Of a stretch of 64,000 nucleotides of DNA, positions 23,706 through 35,478 are shown in pieces. Position 1 is the first letter of the stretch; every line of letters begins with the position of its first letter. The notes under the pieces are model-generated. The model made no database searches. It was not told the DNA's origin and saw only the letters and a program-made list of their open reading frames with translations. This DNA comes from Dysidea avara (lineage: Eukaryota > Porifera > Demospongiae > Dictyoceratida > Dysideidae), in the NCBI RefSeq assembly GCF_963678975.1, contig NC_089274.1:2468001-2532000 (forward strand), given 5' to 3'. The position numbers and the translations under genes are program-made.

Positions 23706-24618
23706 TCATGGCCCTATTCCATCTATCCCCATGGCTTTTGTGACATCTAAACTGGCAAGGATGCTGTAAACTTCATACTGGGCAAAATCCAGTTCTGTAA
23801 GTGGTGTAGGCACATCAGAAGTAAGGTTGTCAATATTATTTGGGTCAATGGAGCTTTGAGTAAAGACTGAATAAAAGAACTCATTAAACAAGTTGGCATT
23901 CTCCTCATCACAACTCCCACATTGGGTGTTGAAAAACAGTAATTCAGGTATGGATCTTGTTTTTGTGGTGTTACAAATGTATCGATATATCATGTAGTTT
24001 TTCCGTTTTGAAAAATCATTAATCAGTTTATTTTCAAAGTCAACTCGAGCCATGATAATGGAACTCTGGAGTTTGTCTTTAGCCTCTTGCAAGCGCTTCA
24101 ATTTTTCCAGGTTGAACCGCTGCTTAGTCTTTCTTCTCAAAGTTCTTAGGCATTTTATTTGGTGTCTTATAGTATTATTAAACCAGATTGGTTGGGTGTT
24201 ATGCATAGCTGTTTTGGTTTTGGGAACAAATAAATCAATGGCACCTAAAATCGTGTTTTTAATTGCGAGCCATGACAGTTCTACATCTAGAGAGTTGAGA
24301 TAGGAAAAGTCAGTATCTAATAAGTAAGCACACATCTCGATGTAGTTTCCTTTGGTAAAGTTGTATGTGTATTGCAAGCCTGCTCTCTCCTCTCTAGGCT
24401 TCAAAGAAGTACACACCTCAAATGTGATTGCATAATGGTCACTATGTATTAATGGTTTAGAAGTGTCAACTGAAAGAGAATGTACCAAATGTTCCGCATT
24501 GGTTAATACCAGGTCGAGTATATTTCCCTATATATGTGTCAGTTTATCAACTAACTGGTTCATGTTTAAATCAAAAACTTGCTCACAAAATTGGTTGGAA
24601 ATAGTGGTACCTCCTGAT
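23706..24618 (-). pseudogene. LINE endonuclease C-terminus and EN-RT linker
   Basis: Continuation of the EN frame after the MITE. It includes NILDLVLTN, then HSDHYAITFEV, the SDH motif that carries the catalytic His of AP-type endonucleases. A charged linker follows, with VTKAMGIDGIGP just before RT. One in-frame TAG near 24527 breaks the otherwise open frame (24488-23706 is fully open). Confidence 0.75.
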
Positions 24619-25142
24619 CAGTGTTGGGAATAACGCGTTACATAAGTAACGCGTTACGTAATATTATTACTTTTGTGGTAACTAAGTAATATAACGAAAT
24701 ACGCTAGAAAAATGGGTAATATAACTCGATTTACTTTACTTACAAAATGTAACGCGTTACCTAAGTAATATAGTTACTGTAACGAGTCTAATATTACGTA
24801 ATATTATTACTACAAGTAACGAAGTTACTAATCTCGTTAGTTAACTTCTGAGTAACGACTAGCCAAAACGAAGTAACGAAGCCTACTGAATGAAGCTTAT
24901 TCACCAGCTTCTTACTTATAACCAAGATTTGCACATTGTCCAACAACACAATCATGTCATGTGATAAAGTGGTAGTTTCACACGTGACAGTTTAAGGCTG
25001 TGGACACAAAGTAATATAATATGTAATATTATTATAGTTACTTTATTTTATGGGTAATATGTAACTGTAACTAAATAGTTCAGTTGCAAGTAATATGTAA
25101 TATGTAACTAGTTACTTTTACAAAGTAACTTGCCCAACACTG
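24619..25142. mobile_element. hAT-type MITE with perfect 8-bp TSD
   Basis: 524 bp with termini CAGTGTTGGG and CCCAACACTG. CTCCTGAT lies immediately outside both ends (24611-24618 and 25143-25150). An 8-bp duplication is diagnostic of hAT. Inside are many TAACGCGTTAC and AAGTAATAT blocks in inverted order. No transposase. Removing it restores the EN frame of the LINE. Confidence 0.92.
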
Positions 25143-25575
25143 CTCCTGATAATGTTTCCCAGTTAATGTCACGGAGATTGAAGTCACCCACAACAATAAT
25201 GGTAAGGCAGGTGTCAGATAAGTTGGATAACTGTTTGCAGCAGTTGTTGACATAGCTTATAGAAGATTGAGGAGTGGCATATATAACACTAATAATAACG
25301 GGATTCATGTGGTTTATTTCTACAGTTATTCCTTCAATGTCAGATAATGTATCAAGCATTTTACTAGATATGTCATTCTTTACAGCTAACAGAACACCAC
25401 CTCCATGAGAATTTCTATCCCTTTGATAAATGGTAAAGTCCACTGCTAAAATTTCATTATCCCAGTAGTCAGATGATAGCCAAGTCTCTATGTCAGTAGA
25501 TGAACCATAAACTATTGCTTATAGTTCCTTAAGCTTATTACAAATACTACAGGCATTAAAATATAAAATTTTGAG
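25143..25575 (-). pseudogene. LINE endonuclease N-terminal part
   Basis: Minus-strand reading shows KILYFNACSICNKLKEL, the usual start of LINE EN domains. It continues with TWLSSDYWDNEI, IYQRDRNSHGGGVLLAVKND (an RxxxxGGGV motif) and IVVGDFNLRDINWE (the GDFN motif). A stop lies just after LKEL. The domain is cut by the hAT MITE after INWETLSG. Confidence 0.8.
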
Positions 25576-25639
25576 TTTGTTTAAGTTGAGCCACTTCACA
25601 GAGTTTTTAAGTTGAGCCACTTCACTTGATTGCTTCGAA

Positions 25640-25980
25640 AAGGCACAATATAGCTATACACAGAAATGGTGTTGAAGCATCCATGTTTGTGATATTTACA
25701 AACATAGACACCGTTAGACCAGCACATTGCCAATGTAGCCAGGTTTTACACTGACCCTCACAATACACTGCATCCTCACCGGGATTTTGAGCACATTGCT
25801 CAATAATTTTCTTAGTACACACCCCACAATTAACCTCAGACCCCGATAACTCATCTGTTATCTGATCCTCAGACTGTTGCTCTTTTTCTGGGTTGCTTCC
25901 TTTCTTGCTAGCCTTGTAGGGTCCTCGTTTTTTCTTTCCTTGTTGATACTCTGATATTGTGACTCTAATTGATGCTCACC
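25640..25980 (-). pseudogene. PHD-like zinc finger region of the LINE
   Basis: Minus-strand reading gives a basic stretch (GKKKRGPYKASKKG), an acidic stretch, then CGVCTKK, a Cys-x-Gly-x-Cys segment (VYCEGQCKTWLHWQCAGL) with W-x-H-x-x-C. This Cys/His spacing is that of a PHD finger. Such fingers are known in the N-terminal proteins of some CR1/L2-group LINEs. Whether it is ORF1 or the start of ORF2 cannot be told. Confidence 0.65.
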
Positions 25981-26030
25981 AGACGTTCTGTGGGCTAAGA
26001 CAGACAAAGACCAAATGGTAGAAGCTCACA

Positions 26031-26919
26031 AACCTTTTAAGGTACCGTTATCTTTAAGGGGTGCCACGGTACAACAGCGTTAAAAAGTTTCCGAAAGGAT
26101 TAAGATCTCTTGAAATCAAGCACGTATGATGATCACGTGAGTTTTTCTTGATCTCCCTGCTTGTCTCAAATGAGCTACGTAATAGAGTAAGCAGCATACT
26201 TTTCCATGTCTAGTTTTTCGACAGCAAAAAATCCAGTTGATCACAGCTAGATCATCAGTTAAGCATGGAATGCACTGATTGTTAAGTGTGAGTGATGTGT
26301 TCCAGTTGTTTAAAGGTGTGGTTGGATCAGCAATCGGTTTTATAAGTACAGTTACACATATCTACTCCACCTGCAGGACATTGAAACATGAGTTAAGAAC
26401 AATGCTTCAGTATGTGCTTTTCAAAACAATGCTAGTGCTAGCTAACTGCTATCTTTTTCTATTTAAAGTACTTTCAAGACCTTACCTCTTGTGACTACTG
26501 TATGGAATCAAAGTGCATCAAAAAGAAATCTAATGATTTTGAGAAATGAATTAACAAGATACAATTAAACAATCAACTGTACAATATCTTGAGTTATAAA
26601 CATGAAAATTTATTATTTCAAGAACTCATATAGTGCAAGAGTGTTGTGCAATGTCATTTAAGCATGCAAATGTATCATTAACATTCCAGAACTAGTGCAA
26701 TATTATATGGCCTCTTGGTATGAGTATGAAATAAAATACATATATACACAAGACCCTTATGTATATGTATAGCTAAGTACGTCTGTCATCAAACAACACA
26801 ACTACATGTGGTAACTGGTAAGCTACACAAGTACTACTATTGTGACACATCTCAGGACTGCACAGTTCCTCAGCTACATGAAAATTTCTCCAGCTACAAG
26901 TTATGCATACATACATGTG

Positions 26920-26923
<4 letters not shown>
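26031..26923. other. Intergenic, nothing recognised
   Basis: A 71-codon plus frame (26279-26494) resembles no family and is probably chance. Confidence 0.35.
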
Positions 26924-26959
<36 letters not shown>

Positions 26960-26983
26960 TTACATACACACACACACACACAC
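26924..26983. repeat. (ACAG)n and (CA)n microsatellites
   Basis: About nine ACAG units with one ACAA variant, then a run of ACACAC. The open frames across it on both strands are repeat artefacts. Confidence 0.9.
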
Positions 26984-28159
26984 GTGCATGTATACATAAA
27001 GCAGAAAAGCAAAGCCTACAGCAGCCATGTGAAACACAGTCAGTGAACTTCCTGTGTACCACTCAGGTGCTCGAGTCTTGTGCAGGCATACTCCCTGGGG
27101 CAGGGCTAGTAACCCACATCAGGTCTCATGGAGAGAGGTCTCAGAACCCAAAGCAACCTCAACACCATTAAATGAGACAATCACCAGGTACTCATTGATG
27201 TTACATCTGGGTGGGCTGCTTCCCCTGACATACAGGCAGTTTGTACCATTGGCACTGGAGATCACCATTATTGGAGCTGAGAGATCAGTACACACCAACT
27301 ACATGTAACAGTATACAAGGTATTGTATGTATCACTTTAATAATGAATCATATGGTTCTTCGAGAATATACAGGTCCACATAATGAGACAACTGCAATCA
27401 GTAAGTGATATAAAACACACGATCAGCCAATAAAACTAAATACCTGAAATGAATATATAATAGAGTCTAAACCATTATGTACACCACTGCATGTCATCAT
27501 AGTCTAGCATCCTATCCTCTTGATGTGGTTCACATCTGTATAGCAAAGAATTGCAAGCAGTAAAAGAACATGTGTCATGCACACACATATAATGCATTTA
27601 GTGTACTAATACCTTGATTCATCTCTAACAGGCATACATGAATTTGATTCAAGGGATACTATTCATCAATCTTTGCAATTTTTTAAACCAATCATTTCAA
27701 ACCAATCATATCTTTGAAAGCTGTGAAATGATCAGTTGGAAATGGAAGGCTATGCAGACACATGATAGAAATGATCGATGTTGTCGGCTATGAAATGTTA
27801 TTAAGAGTAGACCTATGCTATCTATAACTAAAAACTTGCAGCCTATATATATTATATATACATGCATTGATCATTGTTTCTAGAAAACGTAGGAGTCTGT
27901 GTGATATATATATATGTACCACTTTCACACCTCAGATCAAAGGAAAGCCAGTGCATATATATCACATATCGCACTGACTCAAAATGTTAACGAGATATAC
28001 GCAGTGCGTATATCTTGTTACACACTGCCTTAACGAGATATACGCACCACCAGTGCATATATCTCGTTAACTTGAGACATTGCACACCTAATAGGAGTGC
28101 ACACTATATCCAGAAATCATCAGATTTCTTTGATGTTATACTGTTATCTTCTTTTCTTA
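26984..28159. other. Intergenic, one fold-back block
   Basis: No gene. 27990-28070 contains three copies of AACGAGATATACGCA-like sequence in both orientations. 27915-27975 (CACCTCAGATCAAAGGAAA) is related to 55890-55950, so a dispersed repeat is present. Confidence 0.4.
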
Positions 28160-28431
28160 TATAGAGAATTATGAATCAAGCAAGCTGTGATTGTGGGATT
28201 GAATTCTGCCAAACAACCTGTGATTGTGGGATTCAATTTTAATACATCAACAGTAGTTTGTTTTTTACTTTTGTGTAAATGTAGCAATTAAATTAACACT
28301 AGTCTCTTAAAATTGCTATATTAGCAAAAATAAAATCAAACTACTGTTTGATGTATTAAAACTGAATCCTACAATCACAGTTTGTTTGGAAAACTTCAAT
28401 CCCACAATCACAGCTTACTTGGTTCCCTATA
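28160..28431. mobile_element. MITE with long inverted arms
   Basis: 272 bp. The arms (about 115 bp) begin TATAGRGAA and contain AGCTGTGATTGTGGGATTGA twice on the left, with the complement on the right. TA-rich borders. Same ACAATCACAG-type wording as the arms of the 2.2-kb transposon interior ends (10905-10925), possibly unrelated. Confidence 0.7.
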
Positions 28432-28500
28432 TAAGAGAAGGGTATAGCAACTAAAGATTTTGCCAATTAGGTGAGCCTACATGCTAAAGTAGAACATATT

Positions 28501-28614
28501 AGTTATACCATGGGCACTCGTGCTTTGCCTGTATATACGCACTCGCCCTTGGGCCTGTGGCCCTCAGGCTTGTGCGTATATATCAGGTGAAGCACTCTTG
28601 CCCATGGTATAACT
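28501..28614. repeat. Short palindrome (fold-back element)
   Basis: Arms of about 45 bp starting AGTTATACCATGGGCACTCG with the complement at the right end, around a GGGCCTGTGGCCC loop. Likely a small fold-back MITE. Confidence 0.75.
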
Positions 28615-30735
28615 ATTACATATATAACCAACTAGCAATTGTATCACCTTCATAGACCCTAACCCTGCCATAACCCCTAAAATAAGCTTATTCACTACAA
28701 TGTACAGGTGACTTTTGTGGGAGGTCCAGTGAAGTTGCCAGTGAAGCTGGAACCAATGTGGGCATTGGAAAGCTGCATGTACACGAGCCTGACACATCTG
28801 CAGGTTACGCTTAAACATGCCCAATCCCACAACAGTGATAAATGTACAGTTCCACCATTCCACAAAAGTGCCACATGAGGACATCTGCCATTGCTGATAT
28901 ACTTAGCCTCTTTAAGGGTTTAGGGTGGGTACCAACCTTATGCAGGATAGAGTATTTGTTTTCCTGGCTATATACTTCTTTTCTTTTCTTTTTTTTCTTT
29001 CCTTTTTCATATTTTCCATTTTTGACATTGAATGATGAGCTATAGATGCTAACAGTTAGAGAAGATGTCAATATCTTCTGTAGTTGTTGTAGCTGTAGTC
29101 ACTCCATGTCTATCTTGATTCCTAGAAATGCCAGGCAGGTATTGGACCCCCAATTAATTAATTCAACTGTGATTGGTCTAGCAGGATCAAGAGGCTGTAG
29201 ATTGTGGACATGCAGTAGTTTCTGGTCTTGCCTTGTGCAGGTCCCTTGCCACCAGCTGCTGTACAACATCATCAATGGTGTCCAGTCCTTTTGCTTAAAA
29301 TCCGAACACTAGGCCAGACATTTTAAGGGTAGCCAACCTTGTTCATATGGATTGATTCAATACCTAGCAAATACTGAGCTGCACAGCCTGGGATCATCTG
29401 CTTTTACTTAAAGAGACTCCAGGAGCTACTAGAACAGCCATGTCATTTCTCAATGTGCGTAAGACAGCTGCATTTCTACCATTTTTACTGCTTGAAATAA
29501 TGTTCCACAATCAGACAATTTCTGTTATTTTATTGCTGGAGAGCAGCCAGTAATATTTAATGTGGCATCTCAAGCCAACTTTTGAGGATTGTACACCAGC
29601 CTACTTGTACTTGTCAGCTATTAAACATGTTGAAGCTTAGCTCAAAGCACCAGCTTTCCTGCTTGGACTACAAACAGAATGTACATTATGTTATGACACT
29701 GTTATACCACTTTTGGCTTGCGCACTGAAAAACTCAGAACTGGTACTAGTACATTAGTACATTTTTGTGCCTTGTCCAGACCAAATCCATGTACTGACAG
29801 TTTGATAGTACGCTCAAAAATATATATATGCTATCGGGAGGCCCTGTTACTATACTCCAGCACAAGGAGGTCAGCATTCTTCTGGTTTACTTTTGCTTAG
29901 GTATTGGCCTCAAGGAGATAACCCTTTGGCATTGCATCCACAAAACACTTCTACCTTCTTTATAGTGCCACATGCACGTCTTGCTAGATAGCCAATCACT
30001 TTGCTTTGATATGTTGCAATCTATATTTGTGGTAGATGACTCTTGTGCATCCAAATAACCTTTATGACTACTGTCTGGGATATTATTAGCAACTGAGATA
30101 TCCATGATCTGATAGTTCCCATATCCACTGATCCAAACAGAGTGAGGGTATATAGACATCCCATGACATAGGGATCAGTGGCTGCAACCATGTTTACTGT
30201 CCAATACTCATAGGTTCATATACATTCCTTCTGATAGAATATGATGTCCCAGATAAGCAGGGAGAAGCCTGATAAATTACACACCATAAGGTGGAAAGAC
30301 AGGCCTCTCCCTAATACCGTATCCTACTAGTCCTGAAGATCCTCTCATCTGGTCTGGTAGCTAATAACCACCACATAGCTAATGGGTTTTTTGAAACAAA
30401 TGGACAGCCAGGACCAGTTGGGTATGGCATTATCTTGGGTAATCATACAATTGAAGCATAATTCCTTGAGACCTGAAGTACCCACCGACCTGCTAAGTGT
30501 CAATGAACATAGCAACCACTGAGATGGGGGTGGCTACTACTGATTTGTTGAGTCTGCTATTATGCAAAATTAAAGCTTGCAGCAGCAGCAGAAGTTGAAC
30601 TGAGATTGTTGATAACCCCAACAGCAGGTTGGTGGCACCACCTGTATGTGTTGACTGAGAACATCAGTATTTGTTGTAGCCAACTTACCATTCATGAATG
30701 ATATAGCTTGCTACAAGCCCCTAACTGCCAGGCAA
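28615..30735. other. Intergenic, unassigned; weak minus-strand coding look
   Basis: A 90-codon minus frame (30159-29887) and neighbouring short frames on the same strand (29071-28564) look more protein-like than the rest, with several Trp and Cys. I could not assign a family. A decayed retroelement is the likeliest explanation. Confidence 0.25.
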
Positions 30736-31045
30736 CACTATGGGTACACCCCTACAAGCTGGTAGGTACACCCCTACCATACAGCAAGCCAGTAGGTACA
30801 CCCCTACCATATAGCAAGCTACCAGTTCTTACCATACAGCAGGCTGGTAGGTACACCCCTACCATACAGAAGGCCAGTAGGTACACCCCTACCATATAGC
30901 AAGCTACCATACAGCAGGCTGGTAGGTACACCCCTACCATACAGCAAGCTGGTAGGTACACCCCTACCATACACCAAGCTGATAGCTAGATACATCCTTA
31001 CTATACCTCAAGCCAATAGTTACACTCCTACCATAGAGCAGGTTA
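30736..31045. repeat. 30-bp minisatellite
   Basis: About ten units of a 30-bp repeat whose core is GGTAGGTACACCCCTACCAT followed by ACAGCAAGCT. The core is itself an imperfect palindrome (GGTAGG...CCTACC). Some units are shortened. Open frames on both strands here are artefacts of the period being a multiple of three. Confidence 0.9.
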
Positions 31046-31674
31046 TAAGTTGTACACTTGGTCAGTAATGTACTTTACTACTTGAACCCTGAAGGGCAAA
31101 CACTATAGTGCCTGAGGTGTTTACAACAAAATAATGTTGTTGACTAATACCTCCTATAAAAATTGCACTGGTCAAGGGTAAACAACACTTCTAATTCTAA
31201 GATGTAACACATTTACATTTAAAAAATACTTTATGCTTTAATTTCTGATAAAAACTTTCAATAATTCTTAGCATTCTAAGCCAACTATTAATGTTTCATG
31301 TCCATAAATCACGGCTTTCATTCCGTGATTATTATGTGAAATTGACACTACACTAACTATGTTTGGAAACAATAATACAGTGAAAACCCCAACATACTTA
31401 AATGTGTGTGTAAATGTGAAATGTGTTTAAAACAAAATTCTATAATTCCCACAGTTTAAGAGTGTGTACTAGCTAGCCTCAGGCTGTTTAATCTACTTGG
31501 TAGAGTGGCAGAAATATTCATTTGCTGCTCCATCCAATTTTCTTCTTTAAATGTAAAGTTATCCTGATGTTCTGCAACTTAAAACAAATATAAGATATAC
31601 AATTCTGTGTTTACCATGAGTCTAGGTTTACCCCTGATCACCAGGAAGGTATAGTACCACCTCTACATACAGTA
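31046..31674. other. Intergenic, nothing recognised
   Basis: AT-rich, no open frame of note between the two minisatellite blocks. Confidence 0.4.
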
Positions 31675-31790
31675 TCTCTGTAGGTACACCCGTACCATAC
31701 AACAAATTAATCAGTAGATACATCCCTACAAATTAATCAGTAGGTACATCCCTACCATACAGCAAATTTATCAGTAGGTACATTTCTCTA
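31675..31790. repeat. Diverged second block of the minisatellite
   Basis: Four units with GTAGGTACATCCCTACCATA and an altered joint AACAAATTAATCA. Related to 30736-31045. Confidence 0.75.
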
Positions 31791-32216
31791 GCATCAAGGG
31801 AAAACTATGACACCAGGAGAGATGTCGCTTAACTGACCTCACTTCAAATCCTAAACCAAGTATACCTACTTCCAGAAATTTAATTATCACATCACAGTAC
31901 TAACCATCCTGTTAACCACATCATTGCCTTAAACAGGAAGTGAGGTACTATCTCAGCCAGTGCCATACCCATCTACAGAATGTATTTCTTATGCCATCTT
32001 CCACGCCGTGTCCAGGTGCATTACCAGTCTGCTGGTTCCCCTATGCTGGATCCCCTTGGCTTATGCAAAACAACAAGCATGTGGCTGCAGCGTGCCAAGC
32101 CTTGTAACTAACTATAAGAGCTTAATAGTACCCTGCTTACCTGCATTAGCGTACATACATGACTGTCAGCTGTGGAGCCAAACAAACTGCTGTAGTTGTG
32201 ACTCAGAAATAAGATA
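31791..32216. other. Intergenic, nothing recognised
   Basis: An 89-codon plus frame (31960-32229) runs into the next MITE and is probably chance. Confidence 0.35.
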
Positions 32217-32413
32217 CCGTATAGCCTAAATATTTCGAGGGGCAAATATTTCAAGGTTGAGCAATGTTGCTAAAAATAAAATTTTCGCGGATTTGCAAAC
32301 ACTCCCAAAATGTATTAGATTATATGGAGGTCAAGGCTACAATTTTCACCGATAACCCCCAAAACCTCGAAATCAGTGAAAATTTTCCCCCTCGAAATAT
32401 TTAGGCTATACGG
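32217..32413. mobile_element. TA-flanked MITE (CCGTATAGCC family)
   Basis: 197 bp with inverted ends CCGTATAGCCTAAATATTTC and complement, TA on both sides. A second copy lies at 36097-37183, where it is interrupted by other elements. Confidence 0.85.
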
Positions 32414-33233
32414 TATGCTTGGTGCCACAATAGCATCTAAATGGCTAGCTGAAAGTGCATGCATGCCTACTTTAGCCACATTATCTCCGTGATGTCATCC
32501 TGGGGTGGATGGTCTCATTGGAGATTGATGATAATGTTGTAGTAATATTCTGCTGCTCCCATACTTGATAAGTTCCTGTATTAATACCATACCTGTTTCA
32601 CTGCCCATACAAAAGTCTCAATAGTAGCAGTGAAATTTATCCCGTATTTCACTGGTAGCAGTGAAAAAGTTGTAATTGCAATTTCATTGGCTAGAATTTA
32701 TGTTAACAATGTAGCGCCAATTAGTGTTTACGCGTGTTTAGTATACGTACATAGTGACAAATTGTGTACATAGCAACGCTAATGCACAGCATGCGTATAT
32801 GCAGCGAGTATGGTATTAACTGGGAATAGCATGGGTATAGCAGTGAAATTTTGGGATAAATACCACTCTTGTTGTATTGAAAATGGTAAATTTCCAATAC
32901 AACACTCGTGGTATTTATCCCAAATTTCACTGCTACCCATGCTATTACTAGTACTAATATCAACTCAATAAAGCTTTTCCAGCACTGCAAACAATTAGTG
33001 ATACTGCTACTCCTTAGCTGCCACTGCTGCCCTGCTGTAGCATAGAATGATCTAGAACAGGCTAGCTGCTACACATGCTACCACCTCAAACCTGTTGTTG
33101 ATACCTTCTAATGCATACCACAATGCATAGTGATCAAGCTAACCCTATTGTTAGTTTACTGACACTTTGCCTGTATAGTATTCCCATAGACTAATGTTGC
33201 TATGGCCGCCTTCAAGTTAACACTGTTTAACCT
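32414..33233. repeat. Intergenic stretch with a palindrome at 32825-32945
   Basis: The palindrome has arms of about 58 bp (AATAGCATGGGTATAGCAGT and complement) meeting at AAAATGGTAAATTT. Related CAGTGAAATTTATCCC wording at 32625-32660 suggests a larger fold-back element from about 32580. No gene. Confidence 0.6.
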
Positions 33234-33485
33234 TCAATTAAACTTGTATTGAACTAATGTACTGAATAATTGTGCTAGCATGATAGGGTCAAGATAATCA
33301 AAATACTTTTTAATCAATCCAAGTACTCGGTTAGCTTTGGTGGTTACTTGAGTAGTGTGGCCATAAAATTTAAGCTGGCTGTCAAAAAGAATGCCAAGGT
33401 TACTGTGGGACGTATTGATTTTAATAGTAAGCATATTCTCTTTTGTCATGCATACATGGTGGCTCAGCGTCATCGTATAGGGCAA
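33234..33485 (-). mobile_element. LINE RT thumb fragment
   Basis: Minus-strand frame with HSNLGILFDSQLKFYGHTTQ and ANRVLGLIKKYFDYLDP, LAQLFSTLV. The DLGIxxDxxLxFxxH...ANRxLGLIKR pattern is the conserved post-catalytic region of Jockey/CR1-type LINE RTs. It sits next to sequence resembling intron 2 of the BART-like genes. Confidence 0.75.
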
Positions 33486-33555
33486 GTGTATGTGTCAAAC
33501 TATCTTATGTAAAGGTCAACTTTGGGTCAATGTGGTCAAATTGATCATTGAACAA

Positions 33556-34494
33556 TAACTGAAATGTTGACAACCATAGGCACAACTATTATAACTACAC
33601 AGGGTGATGATTCTCTTATTTTATTGGCTTAGATACTTGCACTCTGCTTTGTACCATTAATATTAATATTTCACATAAAATCTGGGAATTCCTTTGTGTA
33701 GCTTTTGATTCAGTATTGTAAGTACACGCTTATTCAATGCCCCTACCTTGTGGACAAATACTATACCCGACCTGGTAGTCGTGGACATACATATCACTTC
33801 CCTGCATACAAGCCTGTACATCTTAGACTACTGGGACTTAAGGCTAAAGTGGGGTATGAAAATACAGTTAGTGCTAGTAGGTGTAAGCTTCAGTGGAGGG
33901 AATTGTGTGAACTACGGTCAAGGGTAGTCTTGTCCTCGCAGACCCATTCTCAGGGGTGGAGCTTATTGATTAGAGATTATATTTCGGGGTACTTATAATC
34001 TCTAATCGATAAGCGCCACAATGGGGCGCTTATAATCTCTAATCGATAAGCGCCACAATGGGGCGCTTATAATCTCTAATCGATAAGCGCCACCCCGGAG
34101 AATGGGTCTGCGAGGACAAGACTACCCTTGACCAAATATATGTAGTTCACACAATTCCCTCCACTGAAGCTTACACCCACTAGCACTAACTGTATTTTCA
34201 TACCCCACTTTAGCCTTAAGTCCCAGTAGTCTAAGATGTACAGGTTTGTATGCAGGGAGTGATATGTATGTCCACGACTACCAGGTCGGATACAGCATTT
34301 GTCCACAAGGTAGGGGCATTGAATAAGCGTGTACTTACATTACTGAATCAAAAGCTATGCAAAAGAATTCCCAGAATTTATGTGGATAATATTAATGGTA
34401 CAAAGCAGAGTGCAAGTATCTAAGCCTATAAAATAAGAGAATCATCACCCTGTGTAGTTGTAATAGTTGTGCCTATAGTTGTCAACATTTCAGT
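33556..34494. repeat. Large palindrome 1, arms ~465 bp
   Basis: Left arm 33556 to about 34020, right arm about 34030 to 34494. The outer arms match intron 2 of the BART-like genes (TTGCACTCTGCTTTGTACCA, AGCTTTTGATT). The centre (about 33914-34130) is a hairpin sequence: GTCTTGTCCTCGCAGACCCA, then GCGCTTATCGATTAGAGATT and complement. It holds tandem 45-bp units. The arms are only slightly diverged. Confidence 0.85.
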
Positions 34495-34565
34495 TGATAC
34501 TCCATAAGAAGAAATGGAATTGTTCTAATGACTCCCTTGACCTAGTCTCGTCCATTAATATTAAT

Positions 34566-35053
34566 CATTGGCGGATCTAGATGGGTTTCTGGGGTTTCGA
34601 CAGAAACCCCCTTTTAAATTTAGTTCAGTGGCATTATAAATACATAAACATTGTTGCATTGACAATTTGTCATAGCAAACAACTATATACCACTGTATTT
34701 CAGTAGCATGCATGCAGTTGCACTTAACTGACACCATTTATAGCTATTAAACCCTCAGCAACACTTCACTTTCATCTCCCACTGCATTAAAAACGATCGA
34801 GATACTCTAATAGAGCAATCATGTAACTACTCTAATAGAGCAATCAAAGCTACAGCCATATTTGCCCTATATTTAGTTATAGTATTTACAATTTAAAGCA
34901 TTGGTTTTATTGTTATTGGTAACTAAAAATAGCCTACATCCGATCTCAGAGCTTCTAAAATCTCAAAATTTTCTGGAGAAATGTCATCAGATGTCTTATT
35001 CAGCTATACCAACTTTCAGAAACCCCCGTTTAAAAATCCTAGATCTGCCACTG
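34566..35053. mobile_element. MITE with CAGTGGCRGATCTAG ends, 5-bp TSD
   Basis: 488 bp. Ends CATTGGCGGATCTAG and CTAGATCTGCCACTG, with AGAAACCCCC inside both. TTAAT occurs directly outside each end (34561-34565, 35054-35058). The uninterrupted equivalent is visible near 34393-34402. Confidence 0.75.
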
Positions 35054-35478
35054 TTAATGGTACAAAGCAGAGTGCAAGTATCTAAGCCAATAAAATAAGA
35101 GAATCATTACCCTGTGTAGTTGTAATAGTTGTGCCTATAGTTGTCAACATTTCGGTTGATACTCCATAAGAAGAAATGGAATTGTACTCCCTTGACCTAG
35201 TCTTGTCCTCGCAAACCCATTCTCGGGGGTGGTGCTTATCGATTAGAGATTTTTCAGGGTCGCTTATAACGATCTCTAATCGATAAGTGCCACCCCCGAG
35301 AATGGGTCTGCGAGGACGAGAGTAGGTCAAGGGAGTCATTAGAACAATTCCATTTCTTCTTATGGAGTATCAACTGAAATGTTGACAACTATAGGCACAA
35401 CTATTACAACCACACAGGGTAATGATTCTCTTATTTTATTGGCTTAGATACTTGCACTCTGCTTTGTACCATTAACAG
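35051..35478. repeat. Large palindrome 2, arms ~205 bp, same hairpin centre
   Basis: Begins CTGTTAATGGTACAAAGCAG and ends with the complement. The centre (about 35200-35325) is the same GTCCTCGCAGACCCATTCTC / TTATCGATTAGAGAT hairpin as palindrome 1. The arms again carry intron 2-like sequence. A further partial copy of one arm (35478-35531) follows. Confidence 0.85.

Larger units (their letters stand above)
22062..26030 (-). mobile_element. Nearly full EN-RT LINE (Jockey/CR1 group), split by a hAT MITE
   Basis: Read on the minus strand: PHD-like finger (about 25980-25640), AP endonuclease start (about 25570-25143), hAT MITE insertion (24619-25142), endonuclease end and linker (24618-23706), RT (23660-22218), 3' UTR and (TTGA)n tail. 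The order EN-RT and the simple-repeat tail suit a Jockey/CR1-group LINE. Only a few stops break the main frame. The 5' limit near 26030 is an estimate. Confidence 0.8.

Noticed and set aside
26773-27012. Signal-peptide-like Cys-rich frame
   Set aside because: It translates the (ACAG)n and (CA)n microsatellites; no independent support.
30708-30970. Open frames of 63-72 codons on both strands with repeated VGTPLPYSK-like or VGVYLPACC-like peptides
   Set aside because: They come only from the 30-bp period of the minisatellite, which keeps any frame open.
33990-34090. Regular direct repeats resembling a CRISPR array
   Set aside because: The units are tandem, have no variable spacers, and form the tip of a long palindrome in animal DNA.
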